Of a stretch of DNA of 49,288 bases, positions 39,241-47,818 are shown piece by piece. Made by a program: the position numbers and the translations under genes. Position 1 is the first letter of the stretch; the number at the start of each line of letters is the position of its first letter. Origin of the DNA: Polyangiaceae bacterium (GTDB lineage Bacteria; Myxococcota_A; Polyangia; Polyangiales; Polyangiaceae); the NCBI GenBank assembly GCA_022842465.1, contig JALHPN010000039.1, forward strand, positions 1 through 49,288, read 5' to 3'. The notes beneath the pieces were generated by a model. That model did no database searches, was not told where the DNA came from, and worked only from the letters and a program-made list of their open reading frames with translations.

Positions 39241-40554
39241 TCAACGGCGGCCGCGCGCGCGGCGACGGCCGAGGCCGAGGCCGAGCATCGCGAACGCGCC
39301 GAGGGCGAGGCCGTGCGACGTAGCTCCAGGAGCGCCGGGAGAGGCGGAGCAGGCGGCGGCGCGCGGGGGCGACTTGCCGCTCGCGGTGGCGTCGTCGTCG
39401 TCGTCCTCCTCCTCCTTCGTCTCGCGCTCCTCGGCGGACGGGCGGCGCGTGCCGCTCGGTGGGGGCGTCGCTCCGGGATCGGTCGCGGTCTCGCTCTCTG
39501 CGGGCGGCTCGGCGCGCGGATCGACCTCGGGCCGCTTCGGCGGGGGGGGCGGGGCGGGCTCGGTGGGCTCGGTGGGCTCGACGGGAGGCACCGGCGTGGG
39601 CGTGGTGGGCTCGGTGGGCTCGGCCGGCGCCGCGGTGCCGGCGTCGGTCGGGGCTTCGCCGCCGCCGGTCTCGCCGGCCGTCGCTCCCTCGAGCGTGGCC
39701 TGGGCCTTCGCCGCGGCGAACGCCTGCTCGACGAGCTCGGGCACCGCCTCGAGCGACGTGTAGATGTTGGTCGTGCTCTCGCCGCGGCAGAAGGCGGAGG
39801 GATCGTCCTTCGACACCGCGGTGCCGTTGCCGACGCGTGAGGCGACGCCGACGACGGCCTTGCTCGTCGCGCTGAGGGCGGGCCCTCCGCTGTCGCCCGA
39901 GCACGCGGCCTCGGTGAAGGTGAATTCACCCTTGTGGAGCTCGAAGCCGATGGCCGTGGCGTCCGGGAAGACGTTCACGACGGACTTTCCGGTCCGCTGG
40001 AGGCGCTCCGGCGCCGCCTCGTTCTTCTCGGTGAGGCCGAAGCCGACGATCGTGAGAGGCTCGCGCTTCTTCGCGCCGCCGCGGAGGCGGATGGGGGAGA
40101 TCGGGGCGTCGACGTCGCGGTCGAGGAGGACGAGGGCGACGTCCGGGATCATCTTCGTCCCGACGGTGAAGAGGCGCTGCGCCGTGCCGGCCGACTTCCC
40201 GGCGTCGCGCTTCGCGGGCGCGTCGCGGCCGGTGAAGATCTTGATCGAGGACGGCGACGCGTTCGTGACCACCTGCGTCGTCTCGTTCGTATCTCCGACG
40301 CAATGGCGCGCGGTGAGGACGAGGTTCTTCGCGACGAGGGTGCCGGAGCAGGCGCCGGCAGGGAACGCGATCAAGACGACCGAGTCCTGCGAAGCGTCGG
40401 ACGGTGTCCCGTTGATGATGGCGTCGCCGGACGTCTGCCGCTGCTCCCCGAAGCCGGCCAAGGAGGGCGCGGCCGTGCAGCCGCCGTTCGTCAGCCCGAC
40501 GGCCGACGCGATCACGACCATCACGGTGAAGGGCAGGAGGCGACGGAGGCTCAC
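39241..40554 (-). CDS. trypsin-like serine protease with Pro/Glu-rich linker and MYXO-CTERM-like anchor
   Basis: From GTG 40554 the protein is 437 residues. A lipoprotein-like signal (RRLLPFTVMVVIASAVGLTN, then GGC) precedes an S1 protease domain with His84 in VLTARHCVG, an Asp in DVALVLLDRDVD and Ser222 in CSGDSGGPAL. A Pro/Thr/Glu linker (VPPVEPTEPTEPAPPPPPKR) and a run of acidic residues lead to the C-terminal signature CSASPGAP..., a helix (GLALGAFAMLGLGL) and GRRRARGRR. That tail matches the MYXO-CTERM sorting pattern of myxobacteria. Having both a lipobox and a C-terminal anchor is unusual; one may not be used. The frame extends upstream to 40608 without better signals. The 170 bp upstream of the start contains no gene. 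Confidence 0.85.
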   Translation of the reverse strand: MSLRRLLPFTVMVVIASAVGLTNGGCTAAPSLAGFGEQRQTSGDAIINGTPSDASQDSVVLIAFPAGACSGTLVAKNLVLTARHCVGDTNETTQVVTNASPSSIKIFTGRDAPAKRDAGKSAGTAQRLFTVGTKMIPDVALVLLDRDVDAPISPIRLRGGAKKREPLTIVGFGLTEKNEAAPERLQRTGKSVVNVFPDATAIGFELHKGEFTFTEAACSGDSGGPALSATSKAVVGVASRVGNGTAVSKDDPSAFCRGESTTNIYTSLEAVPELVEQAFAAAKAQATLEGATAGETGGGEAPTDAGTAAPAEPTEPTTPTPVPPVEPTEPTEPAPPPPPKRPEVDPRAEPPAESETATDPGATPPPSGTRRPSAEERETKEEEDDDDDATASGKSPPRAAACSASPGAPGATSHGLALGAFAMLGLGLGRRRARGRR

Positions 40555-40724
40555 GCCTCGTCCGTACGCAATCCTCCGGCCAGCCGTGCAACCCGAGAAT
40601 CCCGGCACCTTTGCATGAAGGTGGATGTCGCCTCGTGGCCGAGCCCCTCTTGCGCCCCTGCGATCTCCCGGTCCCGCCGCCCCTCTGGTCGAGGAGGATC
40701 CACGAAGGGAGCGATCGTCCTCGT

Positions 40725-42017
40725 TCAGCGGGGCGCGACGCGAACGCCGGGCGACACCCGCTCGCTCGGGTGCACGAGGACCTTCTCGCCCTCGCCGAGT
40801 CCTTCTTCGACCTCGACCTCGCGGTCACTCCGGGCTCCGAGCCGCACGGGCGCGAGCGCCGCGCGCTCATCCCTGACGACGTAGGTGGCCCAGCCCTCGC
40901 CGTGGCGGAACGTCGAGCCGAGCGGGATCCGGACGACGCCCCGTCGCTCGGTCAGGACGATCTTCACCTCGGCCCTATAGCCGTCGCCGAGCGCGCTCCA
41001 ACGCTCGCGTGGCTCGTCGAAGTCGATGATGACGGAGGCGCGCTGCTCTTCGACGCCGAGCGCGGAGACGCGCGTGAACGCCGCAGGCTCCACCATCCGG
41101 ACGTGCGCGCGAAGGGACGGGCCTCCCCATCGATCGACCGTGACGTGCGCACCGCGCCTCATGCGCACCGCATCGGCCGTCAGCACGTCCGCCACCACCT
41201 CGAGCCCGGCGGGGTCGCCGATTTCGACGAGCGGAGTGCCCGGTTGGACGGGCCCCGCGCTCTCGCGGATCACGCGGAGCACGCTCCCTCCCGTGGGCGC
41301 GGTGACCTCGAGCGTCTCCTCTCTGCTGCCCACGCCGTCGTGGCGCCGGAGCGCCGCGCTCGCCATCGCGGCCTCGTGCGCGGCGACCTGGACGGCGAAG
41401 CGCGCCGAGGCGAGCTCCTCGGTGCGCAGCCGCGCTTCGAGCTCGGCGCGCGTGAGGGCGTCGGCAGCGAGGCTTCCCGAGCCGACGAGGCGGCGCGTGC
41501 GCTCGAGCTCGTCGCCGGCGTGCTTGGCTGCGAGCTCGGCGCGAGCGACGGCTGCACGGGCCTGTTGCTCGCCCGCGCGGGCGCCGGCGGAGCGGGCTTG
41601 CGCCTCGACCTTCGAGCGCGCGTCGAGCATCGGCGCCGTCATCGGCGTGATCCGCGCGAGGACCGACGACGCTTCGATCACGGCGCCCGGCTCGAGCTCG
41701 ATCCGGAGGACGTTGCCTGCGATCGGCGCCGAGACGACGAAGCGATCCCGTACGCGGGTCTTCGCCATCTCGTCCACGGTGACGACGAGGTCTCCGCGCG
41801 CGGCGACGGCGACCTCCACCGGGACCGGCTTCGGCCGCCATGCGTACACGAGGGCGCCGACGGAGGCCGCGCCCGTCGCGACGAGCAGAGCGCGGCGCAC
41901 CCAACGCGCGCGCGCGCGCCTCATGCGCTTGGTCGCCGCCTCGTCGCTGCGAGCGCCCTTCGAGGCGGGAGGCGTGGATTCGGGCGGCGTGCGGGTGAGC
42001 GGGCTCGGCATGGTCAT
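40725..42017 (-). CDS. periplasmic adaptor (HlyD/MFP) subunit of an ABC efflux system
   Basis: The ATG at 42017 overlaps the permease stop (ATGA); 430 residues follow. After a basic head there is one helix (ALLVATGAASVGALVYAW), then the biotinyl-lipoyl half-motif (GDLVVTVDEMAKTRVRDRFV, VSAPIAGNVLRIELEPGAVI), a long Ala/Arg coiled-coil hairpin (residues 130-240), the second half-motif (EVTAPTGGSVLRVIRESAGP) and beta-barrel segments (LEVVADVLTADAVRMRRGAH). The order ATPase, permease, adaptor on this strand suggests a MacAB-like or LolCDE-like exporter. No outer-membrane TolC-type gene is present. Confidence 0.9.
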   Translation of the reverse strand: MTMPSPLTRTPPESTPPASKGARSDEAATKRMRRARARWVRRALLVATGAASVGALVYAWRPKPVPVEVAVAARGDLVVTVDEMAKTRVRDRFVVSAPIAGNVLRIELEPGAVIEASSVLARITPMTAPMLDARSKVEAQARSAGARAGEQQARAAVARAELAAKHAGDELERTRRLVGSGSLAADALTRAELEARLRTEELASARFAVQVAAHEAAMASAALRRHDGVGSREETLEVTAPTGGSVLRVIRESAGPVQPGTPLVEIGDPAGLEVVADVLTADAVRMRRGAHVTVDRWGGPSLRAHVRMVEPAAFTRVSALGVEEQRASVIIDFDEPRERWSALGDGYRAEVKIVLTERRGVVRIPLGSTFRHGEGWATYVVRDERAALAPVRLGARSDREVEVEEGLGEGEKVLVHPSERVSPGVRVAPR

Positions 42018-44377
42018 TCTCGTGTCTTCAGGACTGCGACGAGGTCGAGATGGTCGAGCTTCCCGCGGACGGTGAGGGCGCTCACGATCGCGGCGGCGGC
42101 GGTGACGACGGCCCCGAATGCGAACGTGCGCGCGGTCGCGAACGCGGGCATCCGGTAGCTCTCGGGGTCGGTCGTCGACATGATCGCATCCATCAGCCAC
42201 TGGCCGAGCAGCATGCCGAGCGGGATCCCCACGACCACGTAGACGGCGAGCTCGCCGAGGAGGACGGCGGAGATCTCCGCGCGGGTGAAGCCGAGGACGC
42301 GAAGCGAGGCGAGGTCGCGGCTCCGCATCGAGAGGGCGATGCGCGCCTGGTTGTAGACGACGCCGAACGCGATGACCGCGCCGAAGAGGGTCAAGATCGT
42401 GGTCGTCACCCACATGTGCTCCGTCTGCTCGCGGAACTGCGTCAGGATCTCCGCGCGTCGCGCGACGGACGCGACGCGGGGAAAGGTCGCGAGCCGCGCG
42501 AGCAGGGCGTCCTCGCTCCTCTCGTCCACCGTGAGGAGGACGGAGGAGACGTTCCCCTCCTCGCCCAGGATCGCATCCAGCACGGACCTCTCGCAGTAGA
42601 CGGAGAGCCCGAACATGTCGTCGACCAGCGCGTCGATGCGCACGGGCACGGTGCGCCGGTCGCCTTCGAGGAGCTCGATCTCGACCTCCTCGCCCAGCCT
42701 CGCGCCGAGTACCTCGGCGAGCTTGGTGCTGAGCGCGACGCCCGAGGAGGGCACGATCAGCTCTCGCGGCGGCCACTGCGCGACGGTGCGAAGAGGGACC
42801 TCCCGGTCGCTGTGGGCGAGGACGACGACGTCGCGGTAGACGTTGTCTCTGCGGATCCGGACCGGCGCGGAGCGTCGGGGCTCGACCTGGAGCACGCCGG
42901 GCAGGTGTCGAGCCTCGCTCACGACGTCGCGCGAGACGGGCCGCAGGAAGGTGACCTCCACGTCCTCGCGCTGGGCCCCCTCGAACTGGAGGCTCATGAG
43001 GAGATCGAGCGAGTCGTACGCGAAATACCCCGCGATCACCACGGCGGTGGCCCAGGCGACGCCGACGGCCGAGAGGAGCGCGCGGACGGGCCGGCGGAGG
43101 AGCTCGCGGACGACCATCCGTCCCGACGCTCCGACGAGGCGGAGGAGCCCGAGGCGCTCGATGAGCGGCATCTTGTAGACGGCAGGAGACTCGGGACGCA
43201 TCGCCTCGGCGGGGGGCACGCGCACCGCGCGGGCCACGGCGCCGAGCGCACCGGCGAGGCCGGAGCCCACGCTGACGAGGACGCCCGTGGCGACCACGCT
43301 GGCGTCGAGCCGGAAGGCCAGGTCGGGGAAGCGGAAGAACGGCCGGTAGAGCTCGATCATCCCGTGACCGAGCGCCGCGCCCAGCGCGATCCCCACGAGC
43401 GCGCCCGCGCCGACGACGACGCTCACCAGCTGGACGTAGTGGAGCCCGATCTCCGTGTTCGTGTAGCCGAGCGCCGCGAGCGTCGCGATCTGACCGCGCT
43501 GGAGCTGGAGCGTGCGCGCGAGCACGACGTTCAGCAGGAACGCGGCGACGCCGAGGAAGATCGCGGGCGTCACCACTGCATACGTCCCGAGCTGCTGGAG
43601 CTCCCCGTCGAGGACGTGGTGCGACATCTGGCGGTCGCGCGTGTGCGCAGCGATGACGCCGTACGGTTCGAGCCGACGCCGCATCTCGGCCGTGACCTTC
43701 GTGCCTGAGGCGCCGGGCTGCAGGGTGGCTACGACGTCGTCGAACGCGCCCTCCATCCGGAAGACCGGAGCCACGGCCTCCTTCGTCATCCAAAGGACCG
43801 CGAAGCGCTTGGCATCCTGGATGAACTGGCCGCGACCGACGCCGAACACGAACTCGGGCGACATGGCGACGCCGACGACGCGGAGCTCCTTCCTCGTGCC
43901 GTTCAGGACAGCGGGCAACGAATCTCCGGGCTCGAGGTGATGCGCATCTGCGAACGCCTCGAGCACGACGACCTCGTCCGTCCGCCCGGACTCGACCATC
44001 CGCCCGCGTCGCAGGCGCAGCGCGTCGAGCGGCGGCTCGCCGTGGGCGGGGACGCTGACGACGCGGCCTACCGCGGGCTCGAGGAGCCCAGCGACCGGCA
44101 GGAGGATGTCTCGCACGATGCGCGTGTGCACGACGGCCACGCCGTCGATCTCGGCCAGGCGGGCCGCGAGCGCGTCGGGCGCGCGCTCGACATGGGCAAA
44201 CACCTCACCGAACCGGCGGTCCTCGTAGTACGCGTCGCGCGCGGTGAGGAGCGACACGTAGGTCCCGCGCATCGTGACGAAGCTGGCGATGCCGCAGGCG
44301 ACGACGAGCGCGATCGTGACGCCCTGACCCCAGAGGCGCACCAGGTCGCGCAAGAGCTTCCGATCGAGCGCGCGCAT
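42014..44377 (-). CDS. FtsX/MacB-like ABC permease, two FtsX domains
   Basis: This 787-residue inner-membrane protein has an N-terminal helix ([20 protein letters not shown]), a large periplasmic domain, three helices around 270-380 ([40 protein letters not shown]), a middle helix ([17 protein letters not shown]), a second periplasmic domain, and three helices at the C-terminus ([59 protein letters not shown]). Two FtsX modules in one chain fit the long-permease (Type VII, DUF214-like) group. It starts three bases after the ATPase stop and overlaps the adaptor start. Confidence 0.92.
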   Translation of the reverse strand: MRALDRKLLRDLVRLWGQGVTIALVVACGIASFVTMRGTYVSLLTARDAYYEDRRFGEVFAHVERAPDALAARLAEIDGVAVVHTRIVRDILLPVAGLLEPAVGRVVSVPAHGEPPLDALRLRRGRMVESGRTDEVVVLEAFADAHHLEPGDSLPAVLNGTRKELRVVGVAMSPEFVFGVGRGQFIQDAKRFAVLWMTKEAVAPVFRMEGAFDDVVATLQPGASGTKVTAEMRRRLEPYGVIAAHTRDRQMSHHVLDGELQQLGTYAVVTPAIFLGVAAFLLNVVLARTLQLQRGQIATLAALGYTNTEIGLHYVQLVSVVVGAGALVGIALGAALGHGMIELYRPFFRFPDLAFRLDASVVATGVLVSVGSGLAGALGAVARAVRVPPAEAMRPESPAVYKMPLIERLGLLRLVGASGRMVVRELLRRPVRALLSAVGVAWATAVVIAGYFAYDSLDLLMSLQFEGAQREDVEVTFLRPVSRDVVSEARHLPGVLQVEPRRSAPVRIRRDNVYRDVVVLAHSDREVPLRTVAQWPPRELIVPSSGVALSTKLAEVLGARLGEEVEIELLEGDRRTVPVRIDALVDDMFGLSVYCERSVLDAILGEEGNVSSVLLTVDERSEDALLARLATFPRVASVARRAEILTQFREQTEHMWVTTTILTLFGAVIAFGVVYNQARIALSMRSRDLASLRVLGFTRAEISAVLLGELAVYVVVGIPLGMLLGQWLMDAIMSTTDPESYRMPAFATARTFAFGAVVTAAAAIVSALTVRGKLDHLDLVAVLKTRE

Positions 44378-44380
44378 CGC

Positions 44381-45100
44381 TCACCAGGTGAGCTCGGCGG
44401 GCGACTTCTTCGACACGTTCGTGCGGACGGAGAGGATGCGCCCGTCCGACAGGCTCACGACGCGGTCGGCCATCTCCGCGATGGGCGCGTTGTGGGTGAT
44501 GACCGCCGTCGTCGTCCCGAGCTCTCCGTTCACGCGCTCGATGACCTCGAGGACGACACGGCCGGTCTGCGCGTCGAGCGCGCCGGTGGGCTCGTCGCAG
44601 AGCAGGAGCTCGGGCTTCTTGGCGATCGCCCGTGCGATCGCGACGCGCTGTTGCTCGCCGCCGGAGAGCTGCGACGGAAAGTGGTCGAGCCGGTCTCCGA
44701 GGCCGACGAGCGAGAGGGCCTCGGCCGGATCGAGCGGGTCGTCGGCGATGTCGGTGACGAGCGCAACGTTCTCGCGCGCCGTGAGGCTCGGGATCAAGTT
44801 GTAGAACTGGAAGACGAAGCCGACGTGCTCTCGACGGTATGCGGTGAGGTCGGCCTCGCTCGCGCTCGCGAGATCGTGGTCGGCCCACCGCACGGCGCCG
44901 GAGGTGGCCGTGTCGAGCCCGCCGAGGATGTTGAGGAGCGTCGACTTGCCACTCCCCGACGCGCCGAGCATCACGACGAGCTCGCCGCGGAAGAGATCGA
45001 AGTCGACGCCCCGCAGCGCGACGACATCGACCTCGCCCATGCGATAGACCTTCGTGAGGCCGCGAGCCTCGAGCACGGGAGCACCGGCGCCGCCGCTCAT
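44381..45100 (-). CDS. ABC transporter ATPase, MacB/LolD type
   Basis: This 239-residue nucleotide-binding subunit has Walker [21 protein letters not shown], the Q-loop in [20 protein letters not shown], the signature [20 protein letters not shown], Walker [13 protein letters not shown] and the switch His in [11 protein letters not shown]. The sequence style is that of MacB/LolD proteins, which power extraction or export through FtsX-type permeases. It is the first gene of the ATPase-permease-adaptor run, and ends 3 bp before the permease start. The aldehyde dehydrogenase upstream ends 10 bp before its start codon, so that gene may share the transcript. Confidence 0.95.
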   Translation of the reverse strand: MSGGAGAPVLEARGLTKVYRMGEVDVVALRGVDFDLFRGELVVMLGASGSGKSTLLNILGGLDTATSGAVRWADHDLASASEADLTAYRREHVGFVFQFYNLIPSLTARENVALVTDIADDPLDPAEALSLVGLGDRLDHFPSQLSGGEQQRVAIARAIAKKPELLLCDEPTGALDAQTGRVVLEVIERVNGELGTTTAVITHNAPIAEMADRVVSLSDGRILSVRTNVSKKSPAELTW

Positions 45101-45110
45101 CGCCGAGGTC

Positions 45111-46493
45111 TCACAGCGCGAGGCGGAAGTGGATCGCCTTCGGGCGCGTCAGCCCGTCGAACCCGAGCGCGCTCAGCGTGCAGCCGCGCCCCGAGTCCTT
45201 GACGCCCGTCCACGGCAGGGCCGGATCGAGCGCGTCGCAGCGGTTCATGTACACGGTGCCGAACTCGAGGTCCTTCGCGAGCCGCTCCGCGCGCTCCTTG
45301 TCCTTCGTCCACACGCTCGCGGTGAGGCCGAGCGACGAGTCGTTCATGCGCGCGAGCGCCTCCTCGTCGGACGCGACCGCGCTCACGGCGAGGATCGGCC
45401 CGAACGACTCCTTCTGCATCAGGTCCGCCGACTGTGGGACGTCGCGGAGCAGCGTGGCCTCGAAGAAGCGACCCTTGCCCTCGACGTGGAGAGCCTTGCC
45501 GCCGACCACCACCTTCGCGCCTTTCGACGTCGCATCGCGGACGAAGGCCTCGAGCTCCTTCGGGTGCCACGGCTGCGCGATCGGCCCGAGCGACGTCGCC
45601 GCCTCGAGCGGGTCGCCGAGCACGTAGCCTCGGACGAGCGGCTCTGCCGCCGCGACGAACTTCTCGTAGACCGAGGCGTGGACGTATACGCGCTCGACCG
45701 CGCAGCAGCTCTGACCCGCGTTGTAGATCGCCCCGTCGACGACGTTCTCCACCGTCTTCTCGATGTCCGCGTCGGCGGCCACGTACGCCGGGTCGTTGCC
45801 GCCGAGCTCGAGGCCGACCTGGATGAACCTGTCCTTCGCCGCTGCCTGGATCCTGTGCCCGCCGAGGACCGACCCGGTGAAGAGGACGGCGTCGACCCGC
45901 CTGTCTCCGACCATGCGCTCCGTCGTCTCGTAGTCGACGAAGAGGGCCTGCACGAGATCCGCCGGCGCGCCGGCGGCCTCGAACGCCTTCGCGAAGTGCC
46001 ACGCGCAGAGGGGCGTCCGCGGCGAGTGCTTCACGACGACCGCGTTGCCCGCGAGCACCGCCGGGACGATCGCGTTCACCGCCGTGAGGAGCGGGTAGTT
46101 CCACGCCGGGAGATCCAGCACGACCCCGAGCGGCACCTTCGCAATGCGTCGCTCGAAGCCGTCCTTCGGCAGCACCACGTCCGCCAGCGACTCCTTCGCG
46201 ATCGACATCATGTGCCGCCAGCGACCGGCCATCCCCTTCACCTCGCCCGCTGCCTGCGAGAGGGGTTTGCCCATCTGCCTCGTGATGTCGGCAGCCACTT
46301 CGTCGGCTCTCGCCTCGAGGGCGCTCAACGCGCGATCGCAGAGCGCGACACGCTCCTCGACCGCCGTGCCGCGGAACGCACGGGCCGCCGCCTGCGCGCG
46401 GTCGAGCGTCTGGTGGATGCGCGCGTCGTCCGCCTGCTCGATGTCGCAAGCGGTCTCGCCGGTGAAGGGGTTGTCGACGGTGTGCGTGGCCAT
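45111..46493 (-). CDS. aldehyde dehydrogenase family protein (succinate-semialdehyde-dehydrogenase-like)
   Basis: The 460-residue enzyme (ATG 46493) oxidises an aldehyde to the acid with NAD(P)+. Conserved elements are the catalytic Asn in [20 protein letters not shown], the [11 protein letters not shown] cofactor block, [12 protein letters not shown], the general-base Glu in [13 protein letters not shown], catalytic Cys in [16 protein letters not shown], and ESFGPILAV. It is slightly shorter than typical members (about 475-490), as in the GabD2/YneI-like group. The longer frame upstream overlaps the next gene and is not supported. The substrate is uncertain; it sits ten bases upstream of the transporter set. 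Confidence 0.92.
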   Translation of the reverse strand: MATHTVDNPFTGETACDIEQADDARIHQTLDRAQAAARAFRGTAVEERVALCDRALSALEARADEVAADITRQMGKPLSQAAGEVKGMAGRWRHMMSIAKESLADVVLPKDGFERRIAKVPLGVVLDLPAWNYPLLTAVNAIVPAVLAGNAVVVKHSPRTPLCAWHFAKAFEAAGAPADLVQALFVDYETTERMVGDRRVDAVLFTGSVLGGHRIQAAAKDRFIQVGLELGGNDPAYVAADADIEKTVENVVDGAIYNAGQSCCAVERVYVHASVYEKFVAAAEPLVRGYVLGDPLEAATSLGPIAQPWHPKELEAFVRDATSKGAKVVVGGKALHVEGKGRFFEATLLRDVPQSADLMQKESFGPILAVSAVASDEEALARMNDSSLGLTASVWTKDKERAERLAKDLEFGTVYMNRCDALDPALPWTGVKDSGRGCTLSALGFDGLTRPKAIHFRLAL

Positions 46494-46531
46494 GGCGGCC
46501 GAGGATAGCAGCCCGCGCAGAGCGGGGAGGG

Positions 46532-47746
46532 TCAGTAGACGCCGGGGAGGAGCACCCAGCGCACCTTCTTCTTGTAGGCCTGGTACTCGGGATCCCGCCC
46601 GAGGTGGCGCTCCTCCGTCCACGCGCGGAGCGCATAGACCCCGCACAGGAGCGAGAGGAAGAACGCCTTCGTCAACGTCATCCGCGGGATGTGCTCGAGC
46701 CACCACGCCGCGCACTTGCACAGGTAGGCCGGGTGGCGCACGAGCCGGTACGGGCCGCGCGAGACCACGCCTCGGTGCGTGAGGTTCGAGAACTTGAAGC
46801 CGAACGACACCGTCGCCGACGCGTAGATCGCGAAGAGGAAGACGGTGAGGCCGCGGAAGACGAGGAGCGTGGTCTCGCTCGTGATGATGGCCGCGCCGTC
46901 GTGGAGCGGCAGGTACGTGCCGAGCACGTTGTTGTACGGCGGGTAGCACGCGAGGCACACGAGCCAGCCGAAGGGGGTCGGCTCGACGCTACGCGTCTTG
47001 TTGCCGAGCCAGCGGCTCTCGGACGTGTAGCCCATCAGCGCCCATCCGCAGTCGACGAAGAAGACGATGTCGTACGCGAGGCCGAGGCCCCACGAGACGT
47101 CGCCGCGCGTCCACGTGTCCGGGTGGAGGAGCCCGCCGAAGTCCGAGACGGCCGGCACGAGATCCGGAAGACGCAGCTTCACCTGCGTGAACCATGCCGA
47201 GGCCTGTCCGAGCAGGCTGAGGCCCGCCGGGACGTCGATCTTGAGCGGCGGGAGGTGCTTGTGACGGAGCCAGGCGGCCGCGATCGAGTTCGTGTGGTTG
47301 ACGACGAAGCCGGTCATCAGCGGCGTGAAGAAGCCCTTCACGCAGATGCCGAGGAGCGTCGTCCGGATCCGCGGGTTCTTCGCGACGCGCCAGAAGCGCT
47401 TCTCTTGGAACGCCTTCGCGAGGAGGAGGAGGTGGAGGCCGCCGTCGCGCATCACGTAGCGGCGCTCGTGGAACTTCTCCATCGTCGCCTTCACGTAGAA
47501 GACGCCGACCGCGAGCCAGACGAAGAACGCGGTCGTGTAGAAGGGCCGCCACGGTGCGAACTGCGCACCCTTGTAGTACGGGTGCTGCGTGTAGAGGACG
47601 AGCAGCGCCGCCATCACCGCCGTCACGGCGGTCCAGCGGTAGGTGGCGCGCTGCCAGACGGTCGCCTTCGTCTTCTGGACCCGAGGGCGAGCGCCCGTCT
47701 CCGGCTTGTCGGCGTCGTCGTCGGGCGTGCTCTGCGCGGCGCTCAC
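46532..47746 (-). CDS. integral membrane methyltransferase-like protein (ICMT/PEMT superfamily)
   Basis: This 404-residue multi-spanning protein carries the isoprenylcysteine-carboxyl-methyltransferase/PEMT motif near its end: RGPYRLVRHPAYLCKCAAWW, followed by a helix (LTKAFFLSLLCGVYALRAWT) and EERHLGRDPEYQAYKKKVRW, which bind S-adenosylmethionine in the family. Family members are usually 190-250 residues; the 250 residues before the motif contain several further helices (FYTTAFFVWLAVGVFYVKAT, YDIVFFVDCGWALMGYTSES) and soluble loops, so this is an extended form. The acceptor is unknown. The gene starts at ATG 47746 and ends 38 bp before the aldehyde dehydrogenase start. Confidence 0.82.
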   Translation of the reverse strand: MSAAQSTPDDDADKPETGARPRVQKTKATVWQRATYRWTAVTAVMAALLVLYTQHPYYKGAQFAPWRPFYTTAFFVWLAVGVFYVKATMEKFHERRYVMRDGGLHLLLLAKAFQEKRFWRVAKNPRIRTTLLGICVKGFFTPLMTGFVVNHTNSIAAAWLRHKHLPPLKIDVPAGLSLLGQASAWFTQVKLRLPDLVPAVSDFGGLLHPDTWTRGDVSWGLGLAYDIVFFVDCGWALMGYTSESRWLGNKTRSVEPTPFGWLVCLACYPPYNNVLGTYLPLHDGAAIITSETTLLVFRGLTVFLFAIYASATVSFGFKFSNLTHRGVVSRGPYRLVRHPAYLCKCAAWWLEHIPRMTLTKAFFLSLLCGVYALRAWTEERHLGRDPEYQAYKKKVRWVLLPGVY

Positions 47747-47818
47747 GGGGGAACCATAACCTGGTTCCCCCGGGATGGCGACGTCACCGTCGTATGGTCG
47801 GGCTCGGGATCGGACCGC

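Noticed and set aside
40725..43793. A 1022-codon version of the efflux adaptor
   Set aside because: The upstream part is antisense-like shadow in the permease frame; the ATG at 42017 with an ATGA overlap and membrane helix is the natural start.
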